A stretch of 64,000 nucleotides of DNA from positions 62,001 to 126,000 of the forward strand of contig NZ_JAQVKP010000003.1 of NCBI RefSeq assembly GCF_028694605.1. Direction: 5' to 3'. Below are positions 36,901 through 42,272 of the stretch, in pieces. The number at the start of each line of letters is the position of its first letter. The first letter of the stretch is position 1. The notes below the pieces were generated by a model. The model did not search any database. It saw only the letters and a program-made list of their open reading frames with translations, and was not told the DNA's origin. The stretch comes from Sulfurimonas sp. Its GTDB lineage: Bacteria > Campylobacterota > Campylobacteria > Campylobacterales > Sulfurimonadaceae. The translations under genes and the position numbers were made by a program.

Positions 36901-37310
36901 GGCGCGATTTGAGCCCAGACATCTGTCTCTTCCCCAGTGCGATCTACCGTTGAACCAAGAGAGTATTTATCCAAGGAGACAGATGCAGTCGGTGTGTCAT
37001 CATAATTTTCAAGGTAAAAAAGATTTTGATCCAATCCCGCAAAAAAATCATCTACATCAATTTGCGTATGTATCGCATCAACAACATCTTTAGAACCTAC
37101 GCTTTCACCCAATCTGGCAATTTGATTGCCGGCAAGTTCGAGGATATCGCCGTTTGCAAGTGCGAGTTCAAGCTCTATACCGCTGTTTCCGACAATGATA
37201 TCGTCTTCAAAAACATTGCTTCCCACTGCAAGTATCTTGATGGTTCCATCTGCCGATTTTACAAGATATTCACCTGTTATTTTTGTTACTGTCCCCATTA
37301 GCTTTGACAT
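24990..37310 (-). CDS. Giant LapA-type RTX adhesin with retention module (4106 aa)
   Basis: Approximate domains: 1-135 retention module (MSKLMGTVTKITGEYLVKSA, GDILELAGNQIARLG); 160-780 Ig-like repeats of about 100 residues; 780-1060 VCBS repeat and cadherin-like unit; 1150-1440 more Ig-like repeats; 1440-1650 second VCBS/cadherin-like pair; 1650-2410 repeats with a DxDGSE core; 2423-2576 galactose-binding-like fold (LVINGDAESGEKYW to GEFDNISF); about 2580 a run of ten Thr; 2650-2810 RTX-like beta-roll with long, alternating repeats; 3110-3585 more DGSE repeats; 3596-3640 and 3889-3938 classical GGxGxD repeats flanking two Ig-like domains; last 115 residues acidic, with the presumed type I secretion signal. 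The retention module plugs the TolC-type pore so the fibre stays on the cell until LapG cuts it. The start has AAGGGG and its own -10 box. Calcium binding is likely from the many D-rich loops. No TAAG site is visible near the N-terminus. Confidence 0.95.
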   Translation of the reverse strand: MSKLMGTVTKITGEYLVKSADGTIKILAVGSNVFEDDIIVGNSGIELELALANGDILELAGNQIARLGESVGSKDVVDAIHTQIDVDDFFAGLDQNLFYLENYDDTPTASVSLDKYSLGSTVDRTGEETDVWAQIAPHEASITPDELSGVTTEDIMVDTIAEAGTVTISAIAGDDIISAAESGAQTITISGTAIGGDISEGDIVMVVVNGTSYTTTVQADGAFLVEVATSDLVADNSVSVSVASADNAGNSVTSEASRDITVDLSAEAGAVVVDPITADDIINATEADSSVNVTGTALGGDIKAGDVVTTSINGTAYTTTLKNDGTFTFANVAGADLVADTDFTVSVVSFDAVGNTVTSIGDSTHAVDTTTTVTANLSDTSDSAGAGTAGTTTDNLTNDNTPTIEGVGEAGSAITVLIGGQTLTTTVADNGSWSVTASALADGNYTAAITAVDKAGNSATTTQTLSVDTTTNVTVDLADVSDSAGAGTAGTTTDNITKDNTPTITGSGEAGSSVVITDAGGNQVGTAIVGADGTYSITTSALPDGTQTLTITAADIAGNVATATQTLTIDTKIATPTITLEAADANSDGIYNKAELGNDGTVKATISVVGSSVGDTLTYTVNGTSTSVTLTASDIANGVSVDVAPNAGVTAILSDVAGNSSSTASATALDADISATAGTVSVNPITADGVINAAESNSTITVSGSAIGGDIKAGDSVSTEINGTAYTTTIGADGTFSFSVAGDDLANDTNFTVSVVSTDTAGNSVTSTVDSVHSVDLVANTFIQGDILTVQDNDHATPYGRGDSSDIATGNFFTGHISVTKNGVTTTYENGSHVDGSADIVGIRWSQQFETNYTAGNSVEGANIFDANGEYSRITDQGTITVKQNGDWIFTPGDFEYAQSDWQYGFDQFHVDVKMADSAGNITDWISQKIFINHEADTIADTNSVAEDAISVTGNVLANDSDANNSTGKYGQLANDGQVLSVANAGTYDGQYGTLTLNSDGSYTYTPNNANPAIQALGVGESVSETFSYTVSDGEGGISTSTLTLSVNGTNDAPVAVDDAGAGVNIVGLEDTSITIAKSKLLANDTDVDGDTLTITSVQDATHGTVSLVDGNVVFAPEANYNGAVTFAYTISDGQGGTDTATVTLNITPDGYTLAPTADITAASDTGLSNSDNITKDNTPTITGTTENGATVTIKDANGNIVGTGTADSSGNYSITTSALAEGTQKLTVTATDAAGNIAFTEQTIIVDTLTAITADLDAASDSGKSNSDNITNDTTPTINGVGEAGSVVTIKDGNTVVGSGVVAADGTYSITTTVLGNGTHNLTVTATDTAGNSATATQSITVDTTVSTNVDLIAASDSGISSTDNLTNDTTPTFTGIAPADTAQVEIFVDGVSKGLATVTNGQWSFTSSVLSDGTHNIAATITDTAGNTNTQNLLFKTDTTTNALNDTNTIGEDGTAITGSLFANDGTQGSFTNDVHTLNTLTTGVGQYGNLVVNQNGSYTYAVDTVKTQFLAAGESTTDTFTYTAKDDAGNITNSATLTITITGTNDAPIAKADTIEGVHLEDNAVVINVGDLLANDTDVDTNHDLLSIQSVQSATNGTVVLNNDGTITFTPTANYSGAASFTYTVSDGKGGTSSATASFNITPVTDAVSINATDLRVSTNEDVTVNITDTIKNNVTFGDFDGSETHTITLGNLGNSVVLVNGVAQAANASGLVSINIPSSAAAASYPTIQLKPYSNSDVDLSDITVKASSQDGSGNTVESANFTIDLNVKAVADGTNISVSGISTVEDTAKTLNIGISLKDGDSSEVYDAISIKSIPVGASIQDANGVTLFTSETGSTTYTLTNSMSAADFQNFVKGLKILPASNSSADFTLTVETTTKELSGDVAAGGETKIDTKNMTITVTPDATDSTITNENVSGTEDRYFSLNLGTVMGDGSESISNYKITSLPVGSHIKYASVDVVITSTTQSVSVPTDSISSVEFKPPYNFSGSLAFKLSATVNDKEGSENAVAKNISKDLSVSVEADADTPVLSVKTASGDEDTKIELDIKSSLTDVDGSETLSITIEGIPDGAKLFNGNTELNVVGGKCVVGGSELNNLYIQPPLNSDADFDLNISATSTESSNLDTATASQTLKVVVNATADTVVASASASGDEDSWITLDLKANLNDADGSEHLYGVIESIPTSAQIRLLDSDGNVVNDMSGMSLSKLSDSATDWKLDETLMQNISEGSYKLQILPSQNFSGEISLNFKAISLENSGDTEIVNIPFNVNVAGIVEDYATSQSITSTEDTWTNLNLPMGGAETSESIQEGSVKLTIPNGISYSFDGGATSYTSSGSEITLSNAQANAIMIKAPENSNVDFGGIIFKRVIVDSETTNLDGNAEVTTKEITTSISVDMKGVADGVSGFEANDVSITSGSAKWSNNLVINGDAESGEKYWITDSGDLVITTRKTYEDADGDRTGNIFLGRGTTVAHQDIDISNVEGNEFKLNADFAGYNNDNDTGELKVVFKDANGNVLGEFSTGAMTADIGFNAIDTLSGTIPDGATTATIVMSQVLTGGTYANGEFDNISFVVGSSGGYTVTTTTTTTTTTEVIDNSNLPSGVSYDSATGKYYQTTTTAFVEADTNGATQATGFTATKTFNTHDGSDFTGTDNADYVKYNQTQKSSADVTLGAGDDKMYFGEHSSGNNTLGAGDDQVYARQLTKGTVDLGEGNDHIYGNEHFDSTAKIYGGAGDDHIQTRQMNKGMVDAGDGNDTFISGEHFSGTIYMGSGNDYAQTGQAITGHIYGGTGYDTIKFGDVNVKNNWNSLKGYVHDFEKVIFADGSTYDLDANSNLVASGTNDALKTGETTTSEMSDTSSLPTTTILETTTVSETVVVDVVSAPLSSVITQGTMLDNDTSESRYYIIENDSTVTNNTSWVVQGGISVGNGIWLVKEADFGDAKINITSLNGDGSLNLQARAVTIENDGDYKVGDIDTFAINYNQNGTPIADGTGSGTSTIADGLDLSLQVGVGSVSEDGNGFALNISGAQEGHSYAVIFDASSVTNGTMVSSNAYRLPDGKYVTTDISSIKIVPNDDYSGDVTVQNLTILDTDNSSGGVVNVSPSPWSITIDSKVDDSVIEGISSTETDEGEVINLNLNIHSSDTDGSEKVAGNIDITPSEGWTLRYSDGSEISQNEGVYSVDSAKLSSLQALPPANVHGEFAFKASYVWSDGSVQKTVTNQEFKVSLASQADDINISLTPQDAHMAENQKVSLGLNVMQEDSDGSEIASVVISGVPLGATLVDANGALCGAIREVNADETTTWVLTKTQAQNAHIQPDEGWSGNIELSVKAYNYDLATAQISQSEAHSFSVVVDPVASEATVSALDATVTETGTSDGAAVSTPINVGLSDTDGSESISVVLKNVPEGGAFNMGHAGEQVGTWVIDTPRLQPTDLLSLKFTAPAHASGDFAIGVEVKTIDSNGDTSTQAYTDTLDVKIIATADEAALNTSQNTADSTRGDAGVAIPLKISAALVDTDGSENMKIVIDTGGKGTLSAGVNNGDGTWTLLGNQLEGLTITPKATADFDVKVKVITTESSNASQAVTEEQTISIFSGANNETLDGTSGGDTINGYSGNDTINGGAGNDTINGGSGNDTALFSGNRSDYTISYDKATQTFTVVGADGTDTVKNVENFKFMDGTYAVTDDGLTSTPTYSVFAESDSGAVGDNITNDTTPTIIGTAEAGAKVEITEVVNTQAVVVGSGFADKDGKYSITVSELIGSEDGVNHTLTIVATDIAGNKSTTTQTVTIDTATATPTIGDIANINGVLTIGGTAEANSIVTVFNDTQAVATVSADASGKWSFADTNGVFAVASDADAKTFNITATATDVSGNVSQASSGVSVIIDGNDTTAQVIRGTDANDTIFGGSGNDTIDAGSGDDYIVGGAGNDTIDGGNEDDTAVFSGASGEYTITRNDNGSFTVADTVEGRDATDTVLNVESFKFANNETYTSDDLPITPVANQTQTETEESSESVRLDGLAEMVIEAQSNEPDAQSSDLENVPLSSIFTLDSEAATTVFAQETTLLADIEVEVTMTEMTTGAEQETQELYVDNSAQDTIVQIEIDQNAGMA
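35826..36168 (-). repeat. Near-identical 300-bp-period repeats inside the adhesin gene
   Basis: A 43-bp block beginning GTTATCGGTTGTTGTTCCGG is identical at 35826 and 36126, exactly 300 bp apart, covering the SDSAGAGTAGTTTDN linker between consecutive Ig-like domains. Flanking sequence in both 100-codon units is also very similar. This marks recent duplication and a site for expansion or contraction by recombination. Confidence 0.75.
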
Positions 37311-37337
37311 AAAAGACCCCTTATCTTAAAGTAAAAA

Positions 37338-37343
37338 ATTATA
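37338..37343 (-). promoter_or_regulatory. -10 box of the adhesin gene promoter
   Basis: TATAAT reads leftward 28-33 bases before the adhesin ATG. It sits in a 96-bp gap, the only sizeable gap in the adhesin operon, so the adhesin and lapG can probably be transcribed apart from the secretion genes. Confidence 0.5.
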
Positions 37344-37366
37344 ATAAAAAGGAGACTAAAAAGATA

Positions 37367-37382
37367 TTGTCCAATCGGACAA
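37367..37382. promoter_or_regulatory. Inverted repeat upstream of the adhesin promoter
   Basis: TTGTCC-AATC-GGACAA is centred about 43 bases before the predicted transcription start, the classic position of an activator site overlapping -35. LuxR/NarL-type regulators bind such dyads, and one is encoded two genes upstream. Alternatively, with the following TATCTTTTT it could be a terminator or attenuator for the upstream genes. Confidence 0.4.
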
Positions 37383-37406
37383 AATAGAGGTGACCCAGAA
37401 GGAATA

Positions 37407-38177
37407 TTAAAGCTGGCTAAGAAGAAGCAGGCGTAACTCTTTTAGCTCAAAAACCACATGATAGTAAAGAAGATACTTGCTTTTGAGTGCCCTGCTTTGC
37501 AACAAGGGATCTACTATATAAAGCATCCTGTCAACAAGAGAAAGGATAATCACATAATCAATAACTGCGCTGTTGTATTGGGTATAACGGTATAAAGCCA
37601 CTAGAAATATATAGATTATATAGAAATTTTCGACTATACTATCAAGTATCTTGTCCGCATCATACTCAATTCTTTTTTCCAGTAAATTTTGTATATTTTC
37701 AAGCCTAGCTGCCAGAGCATTATATTTGTCAATCTCCGCAGCAAATCTCATTCTTCCTAAGTTCTTATTACGAAGATAATTACATTCGGAATTTATCATC
37801 TTTAGCGCTTCTATGCAGTTTTGTTTAAGATTTATCATTGAAATTATATTTTTTTCATTTACAGCAAAAAAATCATCCCTATTTTTTGAAACAGGGTTGA
37901 TATATCTGGACAAAAACCGCTCTACCTGTTCAAACAGCTCTTTTTTGTTCAAATTGTTTACGTCTATAGAACATAGTGTTTTTAAAATAAAAGCGACATG
38001 CTTTTCGTCCGCATCGCTGATTTCCTCTTTGCATGTAGTAACGATATCATCAAAGCTGCGAATCATCAAAAGCGTAACATTGCTCTGTAGTTTTACTTCC
38101 ATGTCATATGTTTCGGACAAATATTTCTGTGCGGTTTGAATAAGGTCGTTTAATTTACCGTTGAATGTATTATGCAT
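37407..38177 (-). CDS. All-helical protein of unknown function in adhesin operon (256 aa)
   Basis: I do not recognise this protein. It has no signal peptide. It is predicted almost wholly helical, rich in Leu, Ile, Asn and Tyr, with a possible coiled-coil around residues 140-175 (YNALAARLENIQNLLEKRIE) and a hydrophobic stretch near residues 185-200 (ENFYIIYIFLVALYRY) that could be a buried helix or a membrane segment. It overlaps the regulator gene by eight bases and lies just upstream of the adhesin. It may be a chaperone, escape-regulating factor or partner of the atypical regulator; this is inference from place alone. Confidence 0.8.
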   Translation of the reverse strand: MHNTFNGKLNDLIQTAQKYLSETYDMEVKLQSNVTLLMIRSFDDIVTTCKEEISDADEKHVAFILKTLCSIDVNNLNKKELFEQVERFLSRYINPVSKNRDDFFAVNEKNIISMINLKQNCIEALKMINSECNYLRNKNLGRMRFAAEIDKYNALAARLENIQNLLEKRIEYDADKILDSIVENFYIIYIFLVALYRYTQYNSAVIDYVIILSLVDRMLYIVDPLLQSRALKSKYLLYYHVVFELKELRLLLLSQL

Positions 38178-38787
38178 TCTCTCTCCCTTTCACCCATAAA
38201 ACAAGACCCACACGGTCATGCACCCCGAGCTTTTGATAACATGCCAAAATATGTGCTTTTACCGTACGCTCTGTTATTTCTAACTGCTTAGCTATCTCCA
38301 AATTAGACAAACCGCATGAAACATAATGCGCCACCTGCATTTCTCTGGCACTTAGAGGATCTTCTTCATCAAGAGAGTTTTGGGCTGTTTTTTTCAGGCT
38401 TATATTTGCAATGATTTCTTGCACAACCCCTGGATCTATCCATACACCTCCGCCAAGCACTGTTTTGATTGCATGTTCAAGATTTAACTGATTTGTAAAA
38501 CTATTCAGATACCCCTTCATGCCGCTTTTTAAAACCTGAACCCCTTGATTAAAACGGGGCAACGCACTCATACCCATAAAGGTAGAATGCGGATACTCCT
38601 GAACAAAAAATGCTAACTCGCCATAGTTCATATCTGCTGAATCCAAATCAATAATAAAAAAATTATTACTGCCATCCTCTGTTTTGTTTGCGTCAAATTG
38701 ACTTACTTTATAGCCCAGCGGCAATAGTTTAGAGGTCAGCTGTTTCTCAAATGTTTTTGAACTGCTAATAACATTTATATGTATCAT
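38170..38787 (-). CDS. LuxR-family regulator with degenerate receiver
   Basis: The 205-residue protein has a receiver-like domain (1-125) and a LuxR/NarL helix-turn-helix (about 143-200: LSAREMQVAHYVSCGLSNLE, then ITERTVKAHI). The receiver keeps a possible acceptor Asp (D47 in FIIDLDS) but lacks the N-terminal acidic pair (ISSSKTF instead of ..DD..) and the conserved Lys (KGYLNSF), so normal phosphorylation is doubtful. Such receivers occur in biofilm regulators (CsgD, VpsT types) that act without a kinase or bind a ligand. It is immediately after the HlyD gene with no gap and probably controls the adhesin promoter, where a matching dyad lies. Confidence 0.88.
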   Translation of the reverse strand: MIHINVISSSKTFEKQLTSKLLPLGYKVSQFDANKTEDGSNNFFIIDLDSADMNYGELAFFVQEYPHSTFMGMSALPRFNQGVQVLKSGMKGYLNSFTNQLNLEHAIKTVLGGGVWIDPGVVQEIIANISLKKTAQNSLDEEDPLSAREMQVAHYVSCGLSNLEIAKQLEITERTVKAHILACYQKLGVHDRVGLVLWVKGRENA

Positions 38788-40131
38788 CTATTTTTCCGTC
38801 AATGCATTTTGTTTGGCTTTGATGATTGGTTTTAGCAAATATTGCAGTATGGTTTTTCTTCCCGTAATGATATCGACCGCCGCCGTCATACCGGGAATAA
38901 TATCAACATTTGAGAGTCGCTGGTTTATATCGTCATGTTGATTTATCCTAACCTTTACGATGTAATAACTCTCTTGTTTTTGCTGGTCCACAATGGTATC
39001 TGAGCTAATCTGATATACCTCTCCGGTCATGCCGCCATAAATCGAAAAATCGTATGCGCTAAACTTAACAATCGCCTTTTGCCCTTGATGAATAAATGCG
39101 ATATCCGAAGGTTTGATCTTTGTTTCAACAAGCAAACTTGCATCGCTTGGAACAATTTCCAAAATATCCATACCGGGGCGTATAACCCCTCCGACAGTAT
39201 TGACAAAAAGCTGCTTCACGATACCGTTAACAGGGGCTTCAAGTTTTGTCCTGGTCACCTGATCTTGAAGCGGGAGCGCTCCTGCTTTTAAACGCTCAAT
39301 CTCCGCAACCGCCTCGCTAAACTCCTGCTTTGCTTTTGTTTGGTAGTCAATCTTCTCTTGCTGCATTTTGCCTTTAAGCTCGTTGATTGCAAAGCGAGTT
39401 CTTGGGATGGAATTTTTCACATCGTCAATTTGGCGTTCAATCTCATTTCTTTCACGTTGAAGCTTCAAAAAATCAACCTTTGCCTCAACTCCCCGTCCTA
39501 AAAGCTCTTTGGAAATTTGCTCTTCTTTCAAAATCAAATTTTTATTTTCTTCCAACAACTCCATTTTTGATTTTGCACTGTCATACTCATTTATTTTTTG
39601 GTTGAGCTGCTCATTTAAAATTTTTATTTTGTTAACCAGCTGTGTTTTGTTGCTCAAAAAAATAGACAGTTCATGCGCAAAAAATTCAGAAACTTCCTCT
39701 TTTTTGGATGCATCTACAACAAAATCCTGCGCATTGGATTCGGCTTCAAGGCGATATAATTTTGCCTTTAGCGATTTGTATTGCAGATGATTCTCCTTAA
39801 AATCACTCACCGCCTTGATATCGCTCAGCTGAAGCAGTATATCTCCTTTTTTGACGCTGTCTCCCTCACGGACCATCAGCTCTTTAACGATTCCGCCTTC
39901 AAGATTTTGAACTACCTGAAGATGCATGGACGGGATAACTTTGCCCTCTCCTTTTGTAATTTCGTCAATCTCTGCCAAATGCATCCAAACGATTGTTCCA
40001 AGCACTAAGGCGCTAATCGACCAAACGAAGATACGAGATCCTCTTGTAGTCGTTTTCTTAGCGGCTCTATTAAAACTCGACATATAGTCAAGATCTTCAA
40101 CACTGTTTGAAAAAATATTTTTACGTTTCAT
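38788..40131 (-). CDS. Type I secretion periplasmic adaptor (HlyD/LapC type)
   Basis: The 447-residue membrane fusion protein has one N-terminal membrane helix (about 32-52), a biotinyl-lipoyl half-motif (EGKVIPSMHLQVVQNLEGGI), long coiled-coil hairpins (residues 110-280), then RTKLEAPVNGIVKQLFVNTVG and a C-terminal beta domain ending with PGMTAAVDIITGRKTILQYL, the HlyD-family signature. It bridges the inner-membrane ABC transporter and the TolC-like pore. Its ATG overlaps the ABC gene stop (ATGA). In this operon its cargo is the giant adhesin. Confidence 0.95.
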   Translation of the reverse strand: MKRKNIFSNSVEDLDYMSSFNRAAKKTTTRGSRIFVWSISALVLGTIVWMHLAEIDEITKGEGKVIPSMHLQVVQNLEGGIVKELMVREGDSVKKGDILLQLSDIKAVSDFKENHLQYKSLKAKLYRLEAESNAQDFVVDASKKEEVSEFFAHELSIFLSNKTQLVNKIKILNEQLNQKINEYDSAKSKMELLEENKNLILKEEQISKELLGRGVEAKVDFLKLQRERNEIERQIDDVKNSIPRTRFAINELKGKMQQEKIDYQTKAKQEFSEAVAEIERLKAGALPLQDQVTRTKLEAPVNGIVKQLFVNTVGGVIRPGMDILEIVPSDASLLVETKIKPSDIAFIHQGQKAIVKFSAYDFSIYGGMTGEVYQISSDTIVDQQKQESYYIVKVRINQHDDINQRLSNVDIIPGMTAAVDIITGRKTILQYLLKPIIKAKQNALTEK

Positions 40132-42272
40132 GAGCGACCCTTTGATAATTTTTCCATTATCTCTTTTTTAGGACCGTCCGCAATAATTTTACCGTTTTCA
40201 AAAACAAGAAGACGATCTACCAAATCAAGCAATGAAGTCTTATGTGTAACAACGATTATGGTTTTGTTCTCAAAGATTTCCGTAAGGTTTTTCTTGATTT
40301 TTTCTTCGCTTATACTGTCCATCATACTTGTAGGTTCATCAAAAATCATAATAGGGGCATCGGCGACAATCGCTCTGGCAATTGCGATACTTTGACGCTG
40401 CCCGCCTGAGATACCCTCTCCTCGCTCGCCGACATTCATATCAAATCCCCTTGGATGGCGATTGATAAACTCTTCCGCACCGCTGATGCGTGCCGCCTTA
40501 AAAATCATCCTCTCATCCGCAGACGGCTCCCTGAAGATGATATTTTCACGAACTGTTCCCTTCATAAGCGATATATCCTGAGGAACATAACTTATATTTT
40601 TTCTCAAATCCACCGGATCAATTTGGTAAATATCAATACCGTCAACCATTATTGACCCCTCATCTATCTCGTACAATCCCATCATCAATTTTTCAACGGT
40701 TGTTTTTCCAGATCCGATTCTGCCTACAATTCCGACTCTCTCGCCCTGCCTAATTTTAAAGCTTACATTTTGCAGTGTATATTTATCCTCATCAGGATAT
40801 TTAAACGTTACGTTTTTAAATTCGATATCACCATTCAAATTTACTCGTTTTAAAAATTCTTTATCATTAGGATGCTCGCTTGGCAACTGCATGATTTCAC
40901 TCAATGAAGCATAAGAACTTTTAACATTTTCATAATTTGAAATCATCGAAGCCACCTGACCAAGAGGCGACATCGCACGGGAAGAGAGCATAACAGCCGC
41001 TATTAGCGCCCCCATCGTCAAAGTTTTTTCCTGAATCATATAAACACCTGCGATAATCATCAGAACCGTTGTCATCTGAATTAAAAAATTTGTTACCGTA
41101 GGAATAGATGCGCTCAAAAGTTTGGATTTTAACCCCACATCGGCAATATACCCATTTGCCTCTTCCCAGTTCCATTGCGACTGCCCGTTTGCTCCCATTG
41201 TTTTAATGGTTTCAAGATTCATCAAACTCTCAACCAAAACGCTATTTTTATTTGAAGCTGCTTTTTGTGTCAGTTTTATTGACTGCTGAAGCGGATTTTT
41301 AATCGCTAGCGTATATAGCAAAATCATAGCGCCGAGGATAGTCGGTATAGCGACAATCCATCCCCCAAGCATCCAAACGACAAATAAAAATATGATTAAA
41401 AAAGGAAGGTCTATTAATGCAACCAATGTCCCGGATGAGATAAAACTACGCACGGCATCAAATTCTCTTAGATTATTGGCAAACGAACCTACAGATTTTG
41501 GTTTTGCTTTCATGCGAATATCCAAAACTTTTTCAAATAAAATCGAAGAGATGATAACATCACTTTTTTTTGCCGCTATCTCAAGATAATAGCTTCTCGT
41601 AAACTTCATTATCATATCAAGAACATAAACAAGCATTATCCCGCTGGCTAGCACCCACATGGTTTCCAGTGCATCATTGGGGATAACACGGTCATATACA
41701 TTCATCGTAAACAAAGGGCTTGCAACCAGTGCGATATTGATGATAAGCGAAGCCAAAATAACATCACGGTAGATATATCGTGACATCCACATTGTTCCCC
41801 AAAACCAATGTCCTGTTGTGTGTTCGTCGCTTTTTTTCTCAAGAGCTTCAACTTTATACTCTTTTTTTAAGTAAAACGCATATCCGAGATACTCGCCCTC
41901 AAGCTCTTCGATTGAGACCCATGACTCCCCGCCGCCGGCTTCGGGTAAAATAATCTTTGCCTGTTTTTTGTCTTTGCTGAATGCTTCAAGAATACATGCG
42001 CTCTTACCGCTAAGAACTAAAATAGCAGGCAGTACAAGCGGCGAAATCTCTTGCAAATCTTTTTTAACTATACGAGAACTCAATCCGGCTTTTCTGGCTG
42101 CACGGGAAAAAAGCCCCTTTGAACTCTCAGGCGAAAAAAGTTCAGGCGATTTTTGTCCATTTTGGATTGGAAGTCCAGCGATTAGCGACTCGGCACTGTG
42201 CGGTATATGATAGAGTTCGGTATAAAGTACCAAACACCTCAGCAATGGATCAATGTCATTGTTTTCAATCAT
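40128..42272 (-). CDS. Type I secretion ABC transporter (LapB type)
   Basis: The 714-residue protein has an N-terminal C39-like domain (1-150) lacking the catalytic Cys, as in LapB/HlyB-type exporters of large RTX proteins. A six-helix membrane domain follows (about 165-440), then an ATPase with Walker A GRIGSGKTT, signature ISGGQRQS, Walker B IMIFDEPTS and H-loop VTHKTS. It powers one-step export of the adhesin through the envelope. It overlaps the TolC-like gene by eight bases upstream and the HlyD gene by four downstream. Confidence 0.95.
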   Translation of the reverse strand: MIENNDIDPLLRCLVLYTELYHIPHSAESLIAGLPIQNGQKSPELFSPESSKGLFSRAARKAGLSSRIVKKDLQEISPLVLPAILVLSGKSACILEAFSKDKKQAKIILPEAGGGESWVSIEELEGEYLGYAFYLKKEYKVEALEKKSDEHTTGHWFWGTMWMSRYIYRDVILASLIINIALVASPLFTMNVYDRVIPNDALETMWVLASGIMLVYVLDMIMKFTRSYYLEIAAKKSDVIISSILFEKVLDIRMKAKPKSVGSFANNLREFDAVRSFISSGTLVALIDLPFLIIFLFVVWMLGGWIVAIPTILGAMILLYTLAIKNPLQQSIKLTQKAASNKNSVLVESLMNLETIKTMGANGQSQWNWEEANGYIADVGLKSKLLSASIPTVTNFLIQMTTVLMIIAGVYMIQEKTLTMGALIAAVMLSSRAMSPLGQVASMISNYENVKSSYASLSEIMQLPSEHPNDKEFLKRVNLNGDIEFKNVTFKYPDEDKYTLQNVSFKIRQGERVGIVGRIGSGKTTVEKLMMGLYEIDEGSIMVDGIDIYQIDPVDLRKNISYVPQDISLMKGTVRENIIFREPSADERMIFKAARISGAEEFINRHPRGFDMNVGERGEGISGGQRQSIAIARAIVADAPIMIFDEPTSMMDSISEEKIKKNLTEIFENKTIIVVTHKTSLLDLVDRLLVFENGKIIADGPKKEIMEKLSKGRS

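Noticed and set aside
24990-37310. Regularly spaced repeats that could suggest a repeat array such as CRISPR
   Set aside because: The repeats are in-frame coding units of about 100 codons with no short palindromic direct repeats or unique 30-40 bp spacers.
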